Below, piece by piece: positions 14,551 to 22,386 of a stretch of 25,961 nt of DNA. Within the stretch, counting starts at the first letter, position 1, and each line of letters opens with the position of its first letter. The notes beneath the pieces were generated by a model. The model was not told the origin of the DNA and did no database searches. It saw only the letters and a program-made list of their open reading frames with translations. Made by a program: the position numbers and the translations under genes. The stretch lies in NCBI GenBank assembly GCA_051646285.1, contig JBOFCU010000100.1, forward strand, positions 1 through 25,961. The letters are read 5' to 3'. Origin of the DNA: Terrirubrum sp051646285. GTDB taxonomy: Bacteria > Pseudomonadota > Alphaproteobacteria > Rhizobiales > Beijerinckiaceae.

Positions 14551-15789
14551 TTATTCTGTGCCGAGCAAATCCATCACCACCTGCAACAGTACATCGGCAC
14601 CGGCGATCAGATCCGCATCCTGAGTCAATTCTTTCGGGTTGTGCGACAGCCCGCCGACAGACGGCACAAAAATCATTGCCGTTGGGCATAACGGGGCCAT
14701 CATCTGTGCATCGTGGCCTGCACCTGATATCATCCGGCGCACCGGCAAGTTCAGGCTTTTGGCGGCGGCTTCGACCTTGCCGATCAAGTGTTCTGAAAAA
14801 GGCGTTGGCGCAAAGCGGGCCAGATCGCGAATGGTGATTTTTATATCACCGTCCTTTTCCAGCCCGGTCATATAATCCCGGATATTTTTTTCTGCCTGCG
14901 CGAGATGACCGGCGTGCGGGTTGCGCAAATCCAGCGTTGCCACGACGCGCTCCGGCACCACATTCACATTGTTTGGCTCAACCCGGAAAAATCCCATATT
15001 GGCGAGCTGGCCGGGAACACCCTGCGTTATTTCATGCGCACGCAGATTGATGCGGGCTGCGGCCAAGCCTGCATCGCGGCGATAGGTCATGGGCGTTGTA
15101 CCGGCATGATTGGGCTGGCCTTCCAGCGTCACTTCCAGCCATGTGATGCCCTGCACCCCGGTGACGGCACCGATGCCGCCGCCCTCACTGTCGAGCACCG
15201 GGCCTTGTTCGATATGCAGTTCGAGATAGGCGTGGGCCTGCAAGAAACCGGGCTTTTCCGGGCCTTCATAGCCAATGCGGCGCAATTCCTCGCCAGCCAG
15301 AAAACCATCCGCATCAGCGGATTGTCTTGCATCATCCAGCGGTAAGCGACCAGCCCAGACACAGGAGCCGAACATATCAGGCTGAAACCGCGCACCCTCT
15401 TCATTGGTGAAAGCCATAACGGCGAGATCGCGTGGCGGCATTATTTTCGCATCACGCAAGGCCGCGATGACTTCAAGCCCGCTGATGACGCCATAAGCCC
15501 CATCATATTTTCCGCCCGATGCAACCGTATCAATATGCGAGCCGATGAGAATGGCCGGGCCATCGGCCACGCCTTTCATGATGCCGGCGATATTGCCGAT
15601 CTGGTCGATGCGCACATCCAGATCAAGCGCGCGCATCTGCGCCACAAGCCAGTCGCGCCCCTGCCTGTCCTCATCACTCAGGGCAAGGCGGCGGCACCCG
15701 CCCTCCGGCGTTGCACCAATGGCGGCGAGATCCATCAGCCGCGTGATGAGCCGACCACCATCAATCCGCATATTGCTGGGCATGGTCAT
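14551..15789 (-). CDS. M20-family amidase: N-carbamoyl-L-amino-acid hydrolase / ureidopropionase type
   Basis: A 412-residue Zn-dependent amidase of the hydantoinase/carbamoylase branch of M20, which removes a carbamoyl group (as CO2 and NH3) from N-carbamoyl-amino acids, ureidopropionate or allantoate. Metal-site residues are visible: GSHIDTV (H85), GKYDGAYGV (D96), FTNEEGARF (E130-E131), LELHIEQGP (H192) and GLSHNPKE (H383). Substrate-carboxylate residues are likely in QPNHAGTTPM (225-234) and LDLRN (R289). The ATG at 15789 is 16 bp beyond the stop of the D-carbamoylase gene; ATGs at 15783 and 15771 are alternatives. It is last in a three-gene operon. Which carbamoyl substrate it uses cannot be read from sequence. 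Confidence 0.88.
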   Translation of the reverse strand: MTMPSNMRIDGGRLITRLMDLAAIGATPEGGCRRLALSDEDRQGRDWLVAQMRALDLDVRIDQIGNIAGIMKGVADGPAILIGSHIDTVASGGKYDGAYGVISGLEVIAALRDAKIMPPRDLAVMAFTNEEGARFQPDMFGSCVWAGRLPLDDARQSADADGFLAGEELRRIGYEGPEKPGFLQAHAYLELHIEQGPVLDSEGGGIGAVTGVQGITWLEVTLEGQPNHAGTTPMTYRRDAGLAAARINLRAHEITQGVPGQLANMGFFRVEPNNVNVVPERVVATLDLRNPHAGHLAQAEKNIRDYMTGLEKDGDIKITIRDLARFAPTPFSEHLIGKVEAAAKSLNLPVRRMISGAGHDAQMMAPLCPTAMIFVPSVGGLSHNPKELTQDADLIAGADVLLQVVMDLLGTE

Positions 15790-15805
15790 TGGTTTTTTAT
15801 CCGCG

Positions 15806-16750
15806 TCACGGTTCACGCACGCCTTTTTGCTCAACGATGCGCCGGTATTGCGCTGGTTCGCGGTGACGCTCAAAATTGAAAACCCAATCCTTGTAGCTGC
15901 GGACGCCATCAAGATCGCACCGCGCAACAATCAACTCATCGCCCTGTGTCAGCGCCTGCGCCACAACCTCCCCGGTCGGTGCAATGATGGATGTGCCGCC
16001 AATCAATTCGCAGCCCTCTTCCACACCGGCCTTGGCCACACCCACGACCCATGTGCCATTTTGATAAGCGCCGGCCTGCATCACGAGCTGGTTGTGAAAA
16101 TAACCCAGCCTATCCTGATCAGGCGAGGGCGGATTGTGATACGGGGTATTGTAGCCGAGCAAGATCATTTCCACGCCCTGCAAGCCCATGACGCGGTAAC
16201 TTTCGGGCCAGCGCCGGTCATTACAAATCATCTGGCCGAACAGGCCGCCTTGCAAATCCGCGCCAGCGCGCGTTACAGGCCATGATAAATCACCGACCTC
16301 GAAATATCTTTTTTCAAGATGCTGAAAGGCCCGCCACGGTTCATGCTCGCGATGGCCGGGCAGATGAATTTTACGATAGCGCGCGAGAATATGCCCCGCC
16401 TTGTCAACGATGATCTGCGTATTAAACCGCCGGGTGCGGCCTTCGCTCATTATTTTTTCGGCAAAGCCGAAACTGAAAGCAAGCTGCAATTCCTGCGCCG
16501 CCGCAAACAGGGGCGCTGTTTCGTTGGATGGCATGGCCGATTCAAAGAACGCATCCACCTGCGCCTGATCTTCCATATACCAGCGCGGGAAAAACGTGGT
16601 CAGCGTCAATTCGGGAAAGGCGACAAGATCGCAGCCATTGCCGGCCGCCTGCCGCATCAGCGCGATCATGCGGGCGACAACGGCGGAACGCGTATCGGCC
16701 CGCTGGACCGGCCCCATCTGGGCTGCGCCCACTGTCAGAATCCGGCTCAT
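15806..16750 (-). CDS. N-carbamoyl-D-amino-acid hydrolase (nitrilase superfamily)
   Basis: A 314-residue nitrilase-fold amidase with the Glu-Lys-Cys triad at E47 (FPELTLTTFFPRW), K127 (YRKIHLPGH) and C176 (MICNDRRWPE). Those positions and the flanking QHLEKRYFE, RVMGL-x-G, GYNTP-x-HNPP and MQAG-YQNG-W segments match remembered Agrobacterium D-carbamoylase along its whole length. It converts N-carbamoyl-D-amino acids to D-amino acids. The ATG at 16750 overlaps the upstream gene's stop (TGATG), and AGGAGG is 7 nt upstream, indicating translational coupling to the ammonia-lyase. D-carbamoylases usually sit beside a hydantoinase; none is adjacent here. Confidence 0.9.
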   Translation of the reverse strand: MSRILTVGAAQMGPVQRADTRSAVVARMIALMRQAAGNGCDLVAFPELTLTTFFPRWYMEDQAQVDAFFESAMPSNETAPLFAAAQELQLAFSFGFAEKIMSEGRTRRFNTQIIVDKAGHILARYRKIHLPGHREHEPWRAFQHLEKRYFEVGDLSWPVTRAGADLQGGLFGQMICNDRRWPESYRVMGLQGVEMILLGYNTPYHNPPSPDQDRLGYFHNQLVMQAGAYQNGTWVVGVAKAGVEEGCELIGGTSIIAPTGEVVAQALTQGDELIVARCDLDGVRSYKDWVFNFERHREPAQYRRIVEQKGVREP

Positions 16751-17871
16751 CACACCACCTCCTCAGCCGACCGCCCGACAATCTGGCGATAGACCTGCGG
16801 GTCCGTCGCGCCTTCCGTGCCAAACAGCAGCACGCGGGACTGTCCCGTCAGGCCCAGCGCCGCACGCATGGCCGGATCACGGGCGGCCAGACGCAAACCC
16901 GCCAGACCAGCGACGCCGGATTCACCGCTAACAATTTTATGGGCCGCGAGATCACACATGGCGGCGGCGGCCATGTCATCGGTGATCGTCATGAAGGCAT
17001 CCGCGCCGGGGGCGAGCAGCCGCCAGGCGAGGATGGATGGCTCGCCGCAGGCCAGACCGGCCATGATCGTATCGAGATCACCGCCAACAACCGTCAGCGC
17101 GCGGGCACGGGCACTTTCAAACAGGCAGGCAGCCGTCACCGGCTCAACCACGGTCAGCACCGGGCGCTGCGCGCCCTGTGTTTGCCAATAATAGGATAAC
17201 ACACCTGCCGCCAGACCCCCGACACCGCCCTGCACGAATATATGGGTTGGCGATGCACCCTGCGCCTCAGCCTCCATGCCGAGCAGGGCGTACCCCTGCA
17301 TCACATCCTTCGGCACCTCCTCATAGCCGGGCCAGGATGTATCAGACACAATCTGCCAACCATTTTTTGCAGCGGCAGCAGACGCGGCGCGCACGGCATC
17401 ATCATAGGTGCGGCCCTCCCGCACCACGCGCGCGCCCAGTGCAGCAATGGCATCAGCCCGGCCCTGACTGACTGTTTCATGCACATAGATCACCGCAGCA
17501 ATGCCGGCACGGCGGGCACCCCAGGCGACGGCACGGCCATGGTTGCCATCCGTGGCACAGGTGACGGTGAGCGTGCCAGACCCGTGCTGCGCTACAAGAC
17601 GCTGCACGGCATAGGCTCCACCAAGCGCCTTGAAACTTTTCAGCGTGAAGCGCTGACCCTCATCCTTATAATGCACCGCAGCAACGCCTGCTTCACGCGC
17701 CACAAAATCGAGATCACGCAGTGGCGTTGGCGTGTAACCTGCCCATTGCGTAATCGCTGCCTGTGCCGTGCGCGCCTTTTCAAGCGAGAGGACGGATTGC
17801 AAATCGCCATCATAAGGGGCGGCACGATCGAGTTGCATATTCTGGAAAAACTGCGGTTTCGTTTGTGTCAT
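16750..17871 (-). CDS. dpaL: Diaminopropionate ammonia-lyase (PLP-dependent, DpaL/YgeX family)
   Basis: A 373-residue fold-type II PLP enzyme that converts 2,3-diaminopropionate to pyruvate and two ammonia. The Schiff-base lysine is K81 in RFTLKSFKALGGAYA, the cofactor-binding asparagine is in ATDGNHGRAVAW (N110), and the phosphate loop is GGVGG. E. coli YgeX uses one aspartate in the TDGNHG region and a second in a DTAWEGY segment for the two stereoisomers; both have counterparts here (D108 and the D of SDTSWPGY), so both D- and L-substrate may be used. It is first in the minus-strand operon, with a 1-nt overlap to the D-carbamoylase, and divergent from the peptidase gene. A related threonine-dehydratase-like activity is the main alternative. 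Confidence 0.88.
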   Translation of the reverse strand: MTQTKPQFFQNMQLDRAAPYDGDLQSVLSLEKARTAQAAITQWAGYTPTPLRDLDFVAREAGVAAVHYKDEGQRFTLKSFKALGGAYAVQRLVAQHGSGTLTVTCATDGNHGRAVAWGARRAGIAAVIYVHETVSQGRADAIAALGARVVREGRTYDDAVRAASAAAAKNGWQIVSDTSWPGYEEVPKDVMQGYALLGMEAEAQGASPTHIFVQGGVGGLAAGVLSYYWQTQGAQRPVLTVVEPVTAACLFESARARALTVVGGDLDTIMAGLACGEPSILAWRLLAPGADAFMTITDDMAAAAMCDLAAHKIVSGESGVAGLAGLRLAARDPAMRAALGLTGQSRVLLFGTEGATDPQVYRQIVGRSAEEVV

Positions 17872-17932
17872 GACGGTCCAGGCAAAGCAGGAGGCGAAGT
17901 GTCACCGCGCGGCACAAGCATCGTCAAGTGAG

Positions 17933-17999
17933 ATGGCGGGATAGGAGCCATGATCGCACACGGCATGGCTGCCGGAAAAAATGCCATTGGCAGATGGCA
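17933..17999. promoter_or_regulatory. Cluster of five ATGGC/GCCAT half-sites in the divergent promoter
   Basis: ATGGC (17933-17937), GCCAT (17947-17951), ATGGC (17965-17969), GCCAT (17983-17987) and ATGGC (17994-17998) alternate in orientation. They form AGCCATG-N11-CATGGCT (17946-17970) and TGCCAT-N6-ATGGCA (17982-17999). The 186-bp gap separates dpaL from the M81 peptidase gene, so a regulator bound here could control both arms. No candidate regulator gene lies nearby. Confidence 0.45.
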
Positions 18000-18057
18000 G
18001 GAGACTCGCTAGCGTTTGCGTATCGCGGCTGCGCGATGGTCTGGCGATGAGGGTGGT

Positions 18058-19527
18058 ATGCGCATTTTTGCTGCTTCACTGGCAACGGAAACAAACACGT
18101 TTTCGCCAATCCCCACCAACCGCAGCAATTTTGAAGCCTCTGCCTATTTTCCAGCCGGACAGCATCCAGACCGGGCCACGCATACAACCGCGCCTCTGTA
18201 TGTGGCGCGCCAGCGGGCACGGCAGGAAAATTTCACGCTGATTGAAGGTTCGTGTTTCTGGGCCGAGCCATCAGGCACATGCGCGCAGGCCGATTATGAA
18301 AATATGCGCGATGAAATTCTTGCACAGTTGCGGGCAGCCATGCCGGTTGACGGTGTGCTGCTTGGGCTTCATGGCGCCATGGTGGCCCATGGCTATGATG
18401 ATTGCGAGGGCGATATCATTGCCCATGTGCGCGATATTGCCGGGGCGAAGGTGCCGATTGGCGTCGAGCTTGATCCGCATTGCCACCTGACAGAAAAGCG
18501 CGTGCGCCTTGCCGATATTATCGTGATCTACAAGGAATATCCGCATATTGATTTTGTCGAGCGGGCGGAAGAGCTTGTCGGCATGATGGTGAAAACCATT
18601 CGTGGCCAGATCAAACCCGTAATGTCCCTGTATGATTGCCGGATGATTGAACTGGTGCCGACGACGCGCGAGCCGGGCCGCTCTTTCGTGGATCGCATGA
18701 GCGCACTCGAGGGAAAAGACAATGTGCTGTCGATTTCGCTGGCGCATGGATTTCAGCAAGGCGACGTGCCGGAAATCGGATCGCGCGTGCTTGTTGTCAC
18801 CAACAATGCCAAATCCACCGGTGATGCGCTGGCGAAAAAACTCGGCGAGGAATTCCGCGCCCTGAAAGGCACATTTGCACCGCCGGTGACGCCGCTGGAC
18901 GCAGCGCTTGACCGCGCCCTTGCCGCGAGACCCGGCAAGCCTGTGGTGATCGGTGACTCCACCGACAATGCTGGCGGCGGTGCTGCATCCGACAACACCA
19001 ATGTGTTGCGGCGCATGCTGGACCGCGGCATCACCAATGCAGCCATTGGCCCGATCTGGGATCCCGTGGCGGTGCAATTTTGCCATACCGCCGGTGTTGG
19101 CGCGACCATTCCACTGCGGTTTGGCGGCAAGGCTGCGGCCACATCCGGCCCGCCGATTGATGGCGATGTCACCATTATCGGGCTGGCTGTCGATGCAACG
19201 CAGAGCTTTGGCACAGCGAAAGTGCCGATTGGCAATGCCGCCGGCATCCGCATCGGCGGCATTGAAGTCTCGCTCATTTCGCATCGCTCGCAGGCGCTGG
19301 GGCTGGAAATATTCACCAGTGTCGGCATCGATCCGGCCAGCAAGACCATCGTCAGCGTCAAATCAACCAATCATTTTCACGCCGCCTATGGGCCCATTGC
19401 CTCCGAGGTGATTTACACCGATGGTGGCGGGCCCTCGCATCTGGATGTGCGCCAATACCCCTACAAAAAAATTCAACGGCCGCTGTGGCCGCATGATCCA
19501 CTGCCGGACGGTGTCTTGCTGGTATGA
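18058..19527 (+). CDS. M81-family metallopeptidase (MlrC-like)
   Basis: A 489-residue member of the M81/MlrC family, named for the microcystin-degradation metallopeptidase MlrC that cleaves linearised peptide products. It starts MRIFAASLATETNTF, the family opening (with Thr where MlrC often has His before ETNTF). It has LHGAM (104-108), the metal-binding DPHCH (139-143), YPHID (161-165) and the C-terminal-domain glycine-rich motif DSTDNAGGGAASDNT (300-314). GAGGGTGGT precedes the ATG at 18058; an upstream in-frame start has no such signal. It heads the rightward arm and is followed after 150 bp by a peptide importer, the usual M81 neighbourhood. It probably hydrolyses an imported peptide or amide; substrate unknown. 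Confidence 0.87.
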   Translation: MRIFAASLATETNTFSPIPTNRSNFEASAYFPAGQHPDRATHTTAPLYVARQRARQENFTLIEGSCFWAEPSGTCAQADYENMRDEILAQLRAAMPVDGVLLGLHGAMVAHGYDDCEGDIIAHVRDIAGAKVPIGVELDPHCHLTEKRVRLADIIVIYKEYPHIDFVERAEELVGMMVKTIRGQIKPVMSLYDCRMIELVPTTREPGRSFVDRMSALEGKDNVLSISLAHGFQQGDVPEIGSRVLVVTNNAKSTGDALAKKLGEEFRALKGTFAPPVTPLDAALDRALAARPGKPVVIGDSTDNAGGGAASDNTNVLRRMLDRGITNAAIGPIWDPVAVQFCHTAGVGATIPLRFGGKAAATSGPPIDGDVTIIGLAVDATQSFGTAKVPIGNAAGIRIGGIEVSLISHRSQALGLEIFTSVGIDPASKTIVSVKSTNHFHAAYGPIASEVIYTDGGGPSHLDVRQYPYKKIQRPLWPHDPLPDGVLLV

Positions 19528-19571
19528 CCGTGGCTGCGTCACTTCACTTTTGCCCCGGCTGTGTATTTTGT

Positions 19572-19620
19572 CTCGACGGTTCTTTTGGCCTCGACAGTTC
19601 TTTTGGCCTCGACTCTTGGC
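19572..19620 (+). repeat. 18-bp tandem repeat, 2.7 units, upstream of the peptide-binding protein gene
   Basis: CTCGACgGTTCTTTTGGC (19572-19589) is repeated as CTCGACaGTTCTTTTGGC (19590-19607) with one change. A shortened third copy, CTCGACTCTTGGC (19608-19620), follows. The repeat lies in the 150-bp gap between the peptidase and binding-protein genes, 58 bp before the start codon, and does not extend into either gene. Its effect, if any, is unknown. Confidence 0.85.
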
Positions 19621-19677
19621 TTCACTTCGCATTGACTTGATTCAACCCGCATCACCCATCCTCGCAGGAGACCGACC

Positions 19678-21285
19678 ATGATTTCCAATCGCCGTCGTTT
19701 TGTTCAGGGTTCGCTGGCTGCCGGCGCGCTTGTCGCCAACCCGGGCCTGTTGCGCGCGCAAGCCACGCCACCTGCCGCCCGCACCATCCGCGCGGTGATG
19801 CATGGGGATTTACGCGTGTTCGATCCGATCTGGACGACCGCAAACATGACCTCGTATCACGCGGCCATGGTGTATGACACGCTGTTCGGCACCAACGACA
19901 AATATGAGCCGCAGCCGCAGATGATCTCCAAATGGGGTCTGTCAGATGACAAGAAAACCTACACCTTTGAATTGCGCGACGGGCTGAAATTCAGCGATGG
20001 CACGCCGGTGACATCGAAAGATTGTGTTGCGTCCATCCGGCGCTGGATGGCGCGCGATGGTGGCGGCATGCATATGGCGCTGCGCCTGGCCGATACGCCT
20101 ATAAAAGATGACAAGACCTTCCAGATGGTGATGAAGGAGCCTTATTCCCTGCTCATCGAATGGCTGGCGAAGGCGGGCACCAATGTCTGTTATGTGATGC
20201 GCGAAAAAGAAGCGCAGACGGACCCGATGCAGCAGATCCAGACGATTATCGGTTCCGGCCCATTCCTGTTCAACCAGGGCGCTGTCGTGCAGGGCCAGCG
20301 CTATGTCTATGACAAGAACCCCAATTATAACCCGCGTTCTGAACCAGCCAATCACACCTCTGGCGGCAAGGTTGTGAATGTCGACCGAGTGGTGTTTGAA
20401 AATGTGGCTGATGAAGCCACTGCCATTGCCGCCATCCGCGCCGGGGAAATTGATTTTATCGAATATCCCAATGTCGATCTGCTCGACACGCTGAGCGGTG
20501 ACCCGGATATCAAGCTCGAGGTTTTGAACAAGCAGGGGCAAATGGGCTGGGCGCGGCTGAATTTCCTGCATCCGCCGTTCAACAATGTGAAGGCGCGGCA
20601 GGCCATGCTGCATCTCATTCATCCCACTGAGGTGATGAAGGCCACCTTCGGCAATGAGAAATATTTCCGCGGCTGCCACTCCCTGTTTGGCATGGGCACA
20701 CCGATGGAAAATGATGCGAATATCGGCTGGTACACGGGCAAGCAGAATTTTGACAAGGCGCGGCAACTCGTCAAAGAGTCGGGCTATGATGGCCGAGATG
20801 TCGTGGTGCTTCAGGCCACGAATATTGCCTACATGAACAATGCCGCAACGCTGATTGCGCAATGGATGCGCGAGGCTGGCTTCAAGGTATCGCTGCAAGC
20901 CTCCGACTGGGGCGGAGTTGTTACGCGGCGCGCGGTGAAATCTGCGCCGGAAGCCGGACAGGGCGGCTGGAATGTGTTTTTCACCTCTGCGTCAGTCAAC
21001 GCGTTTGGCAATCCTGTCGGCCTGTCCGGCCACGCCGCGAATGGCGAAAAAGGCTGGTTTGGCTGGCCATCAGATGAAAAGCACGAGCAGCTGCGCGACA
21101 AGTGGGCGGGGGCGTCCACCGATGCGGAGCGCAAGGCCATCGCCCGGGAGATTCAGGACAATGCCTGGAATTTCGTGCCGCATGCCTATTACGGCCAATG
21201 GTTCCAGCCCGCTGCCATGCGCAAACTGTCTGGCATGATCGGGATGCCGGAGCTGGTGCCATTCTGGAATGTAAAAAAAGGTTGA
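19678..21285 (+). CDS. Peptide/nickel-type ABC transporter substrate-binding protein (DppA/OppA family)
   Basis: A 535-residue SBP_bac_5 protein that captures a peptide-like solute in the periplasm. NRRRFVQGSLAAGAL (4-18) followed by LLRAQA is a Tat-type signal. The mature part has the family features: FDPIWTTANMTSYHAAMVYDTLF-like opening, SDDKKTYTFELRDGLKFSDGTPVT (residues about 89-112), and the late KARQAMLHLI and GKQNFDKARQLVKESGYD segments. AGGAG lies 8 nt before the ATG at 19678. It precedes the matching permeases and ATPases; a strong hairpin after its stop may raise its expression over theirs. The ligand is not readable; the neighbouring carbamoylases and ammonia-lyase suggest a modified peptide or ureido compound. 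Confidence 0.92.
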   Translation: MISNRRRFVQGSLAAGALVANPGLLRAQATPPAARTIRAVMHGDLRVFDPIWTTANMTSYHAAMVYDTLFGTNDKYEPQPQMISKWGLSDDKKTYTFELRDGLKFSDGTPVTSKDCVASIRRWMARDGGGMHMALRLADTPIKDDKTFQMVMKEPYSLLIEWLAKAGTNVCYVMREKEAQTDPMQQIQTIIGSGPFLFNQGAVVQGQRYVYDKNPNYNPRSEPANHTSGGKVVNVDRVVFENVADEATAIAAIRAGEIDFIEYPNVDLLDTLSGDPDIKLEVLNKQGQMGWARLNFLHPPFNNVKARQAMLHLIHPTEVMKATFGNEKYFRGCHSLFGMGTPMENDANIGWYTGKQNFDKARQLVKESGYDGRDVVVLQATNIAYMNNAATLIAQWMREAGFKVSLQASDWGGVVTRRAVKSAPEAGQGGWNVFFTSASVNAFGNPVGLSGHAANGEKGWFGWPSDEKHEQLRDKWAGASTDAERKAIAREIQDNAWNFVPHAYYGQWFQPAAMRKLSGMIGMPELVPFWNVKKG

Positions 21286-21300
21286 GTGATTTTGAATGAT

Positions 21301-21328
21301 ACGCGCAGCCGCTGCTGCGGCTGTGCGT
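21301..21328 (+). promoter_or_regulatory. Strong intercistronic stem-loop between binding protein and permease genes
   Basis: ACGCGCAGCCGC (21301-21312) pairs with GCGGCTGTGCGT (21317-21328) over 12 bp, with one G-U, around a TGCT loop. It starts 16 bp after the binding-protein stop and has no U-tract, so it should not terminate strongly. Stem-loops at this place in other ABC operons protect the binding-protein mRNA and lower permease expression; the same role is inferred here. Confidence 0.7.
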
Positions 21329-21444
21329 CTTCACCGGTCTGCCGCCTGTATTGGGATGTTGATGACGATATTGCGCCACACCTGCATCTGCCCGCCCTCA
21401 GGCTTGAATCTGGCCTGCGGCATTGCCCTGGGGAGCTGTGGCGC

Positions 21445-22386
21445 ATGCTGAGTTATATTATCCGCCGTCTTGCATCGACCGTGCTGGTGATGGGGCTGGT
21501 TGGCGTGTTTGTGTTTCTGCTGCTGCATCTGTCAGGCGGCGATCCGGCCGCGATTATCGCCGGTGACAATGCCACGCAGGACCAGATTGATGGCATCCGC
21601 AAGAAACTTGGCCTTGATGATGCGCTGCCGGTGCAATTCTGGCGCTGGGCGCTGGCGGTGCTGCATGGCGATCTCGGCGTATCGATTTTTTCCAACACAC
21701 CGGTCACCGAATTGATCGGCCAGCGGCTGGCCCCTACCCTGTCACTGGCACTGCTGACCATGGGCTTTGCCGTGACGCTGGCCGTAAGCGCCGGTGTGCT
21801 CGCGGCCTGGCGTTCGGGCAGCCTGATTGACCGGGCGCTGATGGGATTTTCCGTGCTGGGATTTTCCGTACCGGTGTTCGTTGTCGGCTATGTGCTGATT
21901 TATATTTTTTCGATTCAACTGCGCTGGCTGCCTGTGCAGGGCTACAAGCCCTTGAGTGAAGGTGTCTGGCCGTGGCTGCAAAATCTGATCTTGCCATCGG
22001 TCACGCTGGGCATGGCCTATGTCGCGTTGATTGCACGCATCACGCGCACGTCAATGCTTGATGTCCTCGCGGAAGATTATATCCGCACGGCCAAGGCGAA
22101 GGGCGTTGCCACCCGCTCGATGCTGATCAAGCATGCACTTAAAAATGCCGGCGTGCCGATCATCACCGTGATTGGTATTGGTGTGGCGCTGCTGATTGGC
22201 GGTGTCGTCATTACCGAAACGGTGTTCAACATTCCCGGGATTGGCCGGCTGGTGGTTGATGCCATTTCCAAGCGTGATTATCCGATCATCCAGGGCGTCA
22301 TCCTGATTTTTTCGGGCGTGTATGTCCTCGTCAATCTGCTGGTGGATTTGTCCTACACGCTGATTGATCCACGGATTCGCTACTGA
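21445..22386 (+). CDS. Peptide ABC transporter permease (DppB family)
   Basis: A 313-residue inner-membrane permease. It starts MLSYIIRRLASTVLVMGLVGVF, typical of DppB, followed by the periplasmic GDPAAIIAGDNATQDQIDGIRKKLGLD-type segment (32-58) and FWRWALAVLHGDLGVS (65-80). Six hydrophobic segments are visible (about 9-29, 100-122, 134-157, 178-198, 236-262, 283-304). The EAA coupling loop includes EDYIRTAKAKG (210-220). The frame is open upstream to 21286, but that region encodes a Cys-rich stretch unlike the family and contains the stem-loop; ATG 21445 with GGGGAG upstream fits the family. Its stop overlaps the next start by one base. Confidence 0.93.
   Translation: MLSYIIRRLASTVLVMGLVGVFVFLLLHLSGGDPAAIIAGDNATQDQIDGIRKKLGLDDALPVQFWRWALAVLHGDLGVSIFSNTPVTELIGQRLAPTLSLALLTMGFAVTLAVSAGVLAAWRSGSLIDRALMGFSVLGFSVPVFVVGYVLIYIFSIQLRWLPVQGYKPLSEGVWPWLQNLILPSVTLGMAYVALIARITRTSMLDVLAEDYIRTAKAKGVATRSMLIKHALKNAGVPIITVIGIGVALLIGGVVITETVFNIPGIGRLVVDAISKRDYPIIQGVILIFSGVYVLVNLLVDLSYTLIDPRIRY

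Noticed and set aside
17899..17931. Ten-codon GTG mini-ORF behind AGGAGG between dpaL and the peptidase gene
   Set aside because: The ribosome-binding-like sequence is good, but the peptide is too short and featureless to support as a gene or leader peptide.
18271..19284. 337-codon minus-strand open frame over the M81 peptidase gene
   Set aside because: Antisense shadow; the plus strand carries all M81 motifs.
19942..20898. 318-codon minus-strand open frame over the binding-protein gene
   Set aside because: Antisense shadow with no signal or domain; the plus strand is a clear SBP_bac_5 protein.
21286..21444. Cys-rich N-terminal extension of the DppB-type permease starting at 21286
   Set aside because: The extension is unlike the family, starts with a non-ATG codon and overlaps a strong stem-loop; ATG 21445 gives a standard DppB N-terminus.
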